Positions 62,298 to 64,000 of a stretch of DNA of 64,000 bases are shown here, one piece after another. Made by a program: the position numbers and the translations under genes. The number at the start of each line of letters is the position of its first letter. Within the stretch, counting starts at the first letter, position 1. A model generated the notes under the pieces. The model was not told the origin of the DNA and ran no database searches. It worked only from the letters and a program-made list of their open reading frames with translations. The DNA is taken from contig NZ_BMRV01000002.1 of NCBI RefSeq assembly GCF_014648815.1, positions 496,001 to 560,000 of the forward strand, read 5' to 3'. The DNA is from Streptomyces flaveolus (GTDB lineage: Bacteria; Actinomycetota; Actinomycetes; Streptomycetales; Streptomycetaceae).

Positions 62298-63070
62298 TGG
62301 CTACCCCTGTCATGGAGAAGAGCGACAAGGCCCCCGAGCCCGGTTTCGCCGACTCCCCCTACATCACCGTCACCATGCGGGTCCGCCGGTTCAACCCGGA
62401 GGTCTCGGCGGAGGCGACCTGGCAGGACTTCCAGCTGGAGATCGACCCGAAGGAGCGCGTCCTCGACGCCCTTCACAAGATCAAGTGGGACCTGGACGGC
62501 ACGCTGACCTTCCGTCGTTCCTGCGCCCACGGCATCTGCGGGTCCGACGCCATGCGGATCAACGGCAAGAACCGGCTGGCCTGCAAGACGCTGATCAAGG
62601 ACATCAGCCCCGAGAAGCCGATCACGGTCGAGCCCATCAAGGGCCTGACGGTCCTCAAGGACCTGGTCGTCGACATGGAGCCGTTCTTCCAGGCGTACCG
62701 GGACGTGATGCCCTTCCTGATCACGAAGGACATCAACGAGCCGACGCGTGAGCGCCTGCAGTCCGCCGAGGACCGCGAGCGCTTCGACGACACGACGAAG
62801 TGCATCCTGTGCGCCGCCTGCACGTCCTCGTGCCCGGTGTTCTGGAACGACGGCCAGTACTTCGGCCCGGCCGCGATCGTGAACGCCCACCGCTTCATCT
62901 TCGACTCGCGTGACGAGGCCGGGGAGCAGCGGCTGGAGATCCTCAACGACCGCGACGGCGTCTGGCGCTGCCGCACGACCTTCAACTGCACGGACGCCTG
63001 CCCGCGCGGCATCGAGGTCACCAAGGCGATCGCGGAGGTGAAGCGGGCGCTGATCACGCGCCGCTTCTGA
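62297..63070 (+). CDS. sdhB: Succinate dehydrogenase iron-sulfur subunit
   Basis: The 257-residue protein has an N-terminal [2Fe-2S] domain (SCAHGICGSDAMRINGKN...LAC). The C-terminal domain carries two cluster motifs (CILCAACTSSCP, CTDACPRGIEV) for the [4Fe-4S] and [3Fe-4S] centres. It passes electrons from SdhA to the SdhCD quinone site. It ends the sdhCDAB operon; a strong terminator follows. Confidence 0.97.
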   Translation: MATPVMEKSDKAPEPGFADSPYITVTMRVRRFNPEVSAEATWQDFQLEIDPKERVLDALHKIKWDLDGTLTFRRSCAHGICGSDAMRINGKNRLACKTLIKDISPEKPITVEPIKGLTVLKDLVVDMEPFFQAYRDVMPFLITKDINEPTRERLQSAEDRERFDDTTKCILCAACTSSCPVFWNDGQYFGPAAIVNAHRFIFDSRDEAGEQRLEILNDRDGVWRCRTTFNCTDACPRGIEVTKAIAEVKRALITRRF

Positions 63071-63099
63071 CGTCCGCCGGTTCGCCGCCGTAGGCCGGT

Positions 63100-63132
63100 G
63101 AGGGCCCCGTTTCCCCTGGAAACGGGGCCCTC
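63100..63132 (+). terminator. Terminator of sdhCDAB
   Basis: A perfect 15-bp stem (63100-63114 with 63118-63132) with a three-base loop, 30 bases after sdhB. Confidence 0.9.
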
Positions 63133-63234
63133 TGGCATATGCCACACGATCGGGTGAAGGGGCGATGAAGGGCCTCGCGGGCCCGGTCCGGCCTACGATG
63201 ATGGTCTCGACACCAGCCCCCTAGGAGGCACGCG

Positions 63235-63855
63235 ATGTCCGCAGCATCCGTCGAGCTGCCCCACGGCGACCTTCCGCTGATCGCGGAAGCGAACCGCCTC
63301 ATGGACCGCAATCCGGGCTACCGCGTCGAGATCATCGGAGGCCAGCTCCTCGTGACCCCGCCACCGGACGGCCCGCACTCCCGCGCCCTGACCAAACTCA
63401 TGCGCCCGTTCATCGCGGCGGGCCTTGACGACGGCGAAACCGAAGTGCGCCAGGGCATCGGTCTCTGGCTGACCACCGACGCCGAGGACTACGCGATTCC
63501 CGACCTGGCGATCGTGGACGCCGACGTCGACGACCACCTCGTCGAGAACAACTGCTACGACCCGGTCTGCTTCCGCCTCGTCCTGGAGGTCACCTCCAGC
63601 AACTGGAAGAACGACCTGAAGGCCAAGGTCACCGCCTACGCCGCCGCCATGGTCCCCGTCTACGTGATCGTCGACCGCAAGCACCAGCGCCTGCACGTCC
63701 TCACCGACCCCGACTGCGCCGACTACTCCACCCACCGCGTCCACTCCCCCGGTGAGACCGTCACCCTCCCCGGCTCCCTCGGTGCCGAGGTCACCCTGGA
63801 CGTCGCCGAGATCCTTGCCGCCGGACGGCCTAAGCGCGCACCCGACGAGGGCTGA
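63235..63855 (+). CDS. Uma2-family (DUF820) protein, second copy in window
   Basis: The 206-residue protein has the Uma2 layout: VEIIGGQLLVTPPPDGPHSRALTKL, DYAIPDLAIVDADVDD, then LVLEVTSSNWKNDLKAKVTAYAAAMVPVYVIVDRK. The PD-(D/E)xK-like residues (Asp of IPDLAI, Glu of LEVTS, Lys after SSNW) are kept. It shares only the family core with the copy at 26375, so they are not recent duplicates. CTAGGAGG precedes ATG 63235. Confidence 0.88.
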   Translation: MSAASVELPHGDLPLIAEANRLMDRNPGYRVEIIGGQLLVTPPPDGPHSRALTKLMRPFIAAGLDDGETEVRQGIGLWLTTDAEDYAIPDLAIVDADVDDHLVENNCYDPVCFRLVLEVTSSNWKNDLKAKVTAYAAAMVPVYVIVDRKHQRLHVLTDPDCADYSTHRVHSPGETVTLPGSLGAEVTLDVAEILAAGRPKRAPDEG

Positions 63856-63884
63856 CAATCAGCCGTTCCGGGCGATGACCGTCC

Positions 63885-63890
63885 TAGCCT
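63885..63890 (+). promoter_or_regulatory. Putative -10 box of the VOC gene, leaderless
   Basis: TAGCCT followed by six bases and the ATG at 63897, with no ribosome-binding site between. Confidence 0.5.
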
Positions 63891-63896
63891 GACTCC

Positions 63897-64000
63897 ATGT
63901 CAGATGACGAGTCGTACGAACTGCTCGGGTTCGACAACGTGCTGCTGCCCGTCGGTGACCTCGGTGAGGCCGTCGGGTTCTACGAGCGGGCCGGCTTCCC
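63897..64000 (+). CDS. VOC-family (glyoxalase/bleomycin resistance fold) protein, 5' end
   Basis: Only the first 34 codons lie in the window. They read MSDDESYELLGFDNVLLPVG, then DLGEAVGFYERAGF, the first beta-alpha unit of VOC proteins (strand, then xxAxxFYxxxGF). The metal site and function cannot be judged from this part. Confidence 0.75.
   Translation, partial: MSDDESYELLGFDNVLLPVGDLGEAVGFYERAGF

Overview
The window is chromosomal DNA of a Streptomyces-like actinomycete. The evidence is very high GC with strong third-position bias, many GTG starts, several apparently leaderless promoters, an afsQ1/afsQ2/sigQ locus, a BmpA-type nucleoside importer and an sdhCDAB operon. From memory, gene order resembles the S. 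coelicolor segment running down from accA2; this was not checked by search. I saw no rRNA, tRNA, CRISPR array, insertion sequence or prophage.

Layout. 1-8.5 kb: 3' end of a biotinylated acyl-CoA carboxylase subunit, a DeoR repressor, an LpdA-like flavoprotein, a GGCT-fold protein, purine nucleoside phosphorylase, a phosphohexomutase and a PIG-V-like mannosyltransferase. 8.5-14 kb: PH-domain protein, deoC with two aldehyde dehydrogenase genes, a small secreted protein and a uridine-kinase-like P-loop protein. 14-19 kb: sigQ divergent from afsQ1-afsQ2-lipoprotein with an AfsQ1 box between them, then VanZ and PspC proteins. 19-27 kb: adenosine deaminase, a serine-less alpha/beta hydrolase, a LysR/MFS pair, an ECF sigma factor, a STAS protein, an AEC carrier and a Uma2 protein. 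27-35.5 kb: a nucleoside uptake and salvage block on the minus strand (two BmpA lipoproteins, ABC ATPase, two permeases, cdd, deoA).

36.9-46.6 kb: a nonulosonic-acid (sialic/Kdn-like) cell-wall polymer cluster with a short NeuB, a NeuA-HAD fusion, sialyl/polysialyltransferase-like proteins, a GT2 transferase, an acyltransferase and a methyltransferase. 46.6-50.6 kb: a decayed TetR/monooxygenase junction, a LysE exporter, an acyl-CoA mutase and an L,D-transpeptidase. 50.8-57 kb: two paralogous modules of ECF sigma factor plus membrane protein, and three uncharacterised proteins. 57-64 kb: GH20 hexosaminidase, OHCU decarboxylase, sdhCDAB, a second Uma2 gene and the start of a VOC gene.

Main point: the palindrome CTACGCGCGTAG, exact or with one outer mismatch, occurs six times. 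Every copy lies in the promoter of a nucleoside gene: pnp, deoC, add, the ABC importer and both bmpA genes. It often abuts or overlaps the -10 box. This looks like a local nucleoside regulon whose genes import nucleosides, deaminate and phosphorolyse them, and burn deoxyribose-5-phosphate to glyceraldehyde-3-phosphate and acetaldehyde, which the adjacent dehydrogenase could oxidise. The regulator is not proven; the DeoR protein at 670-1653 is one candidate.
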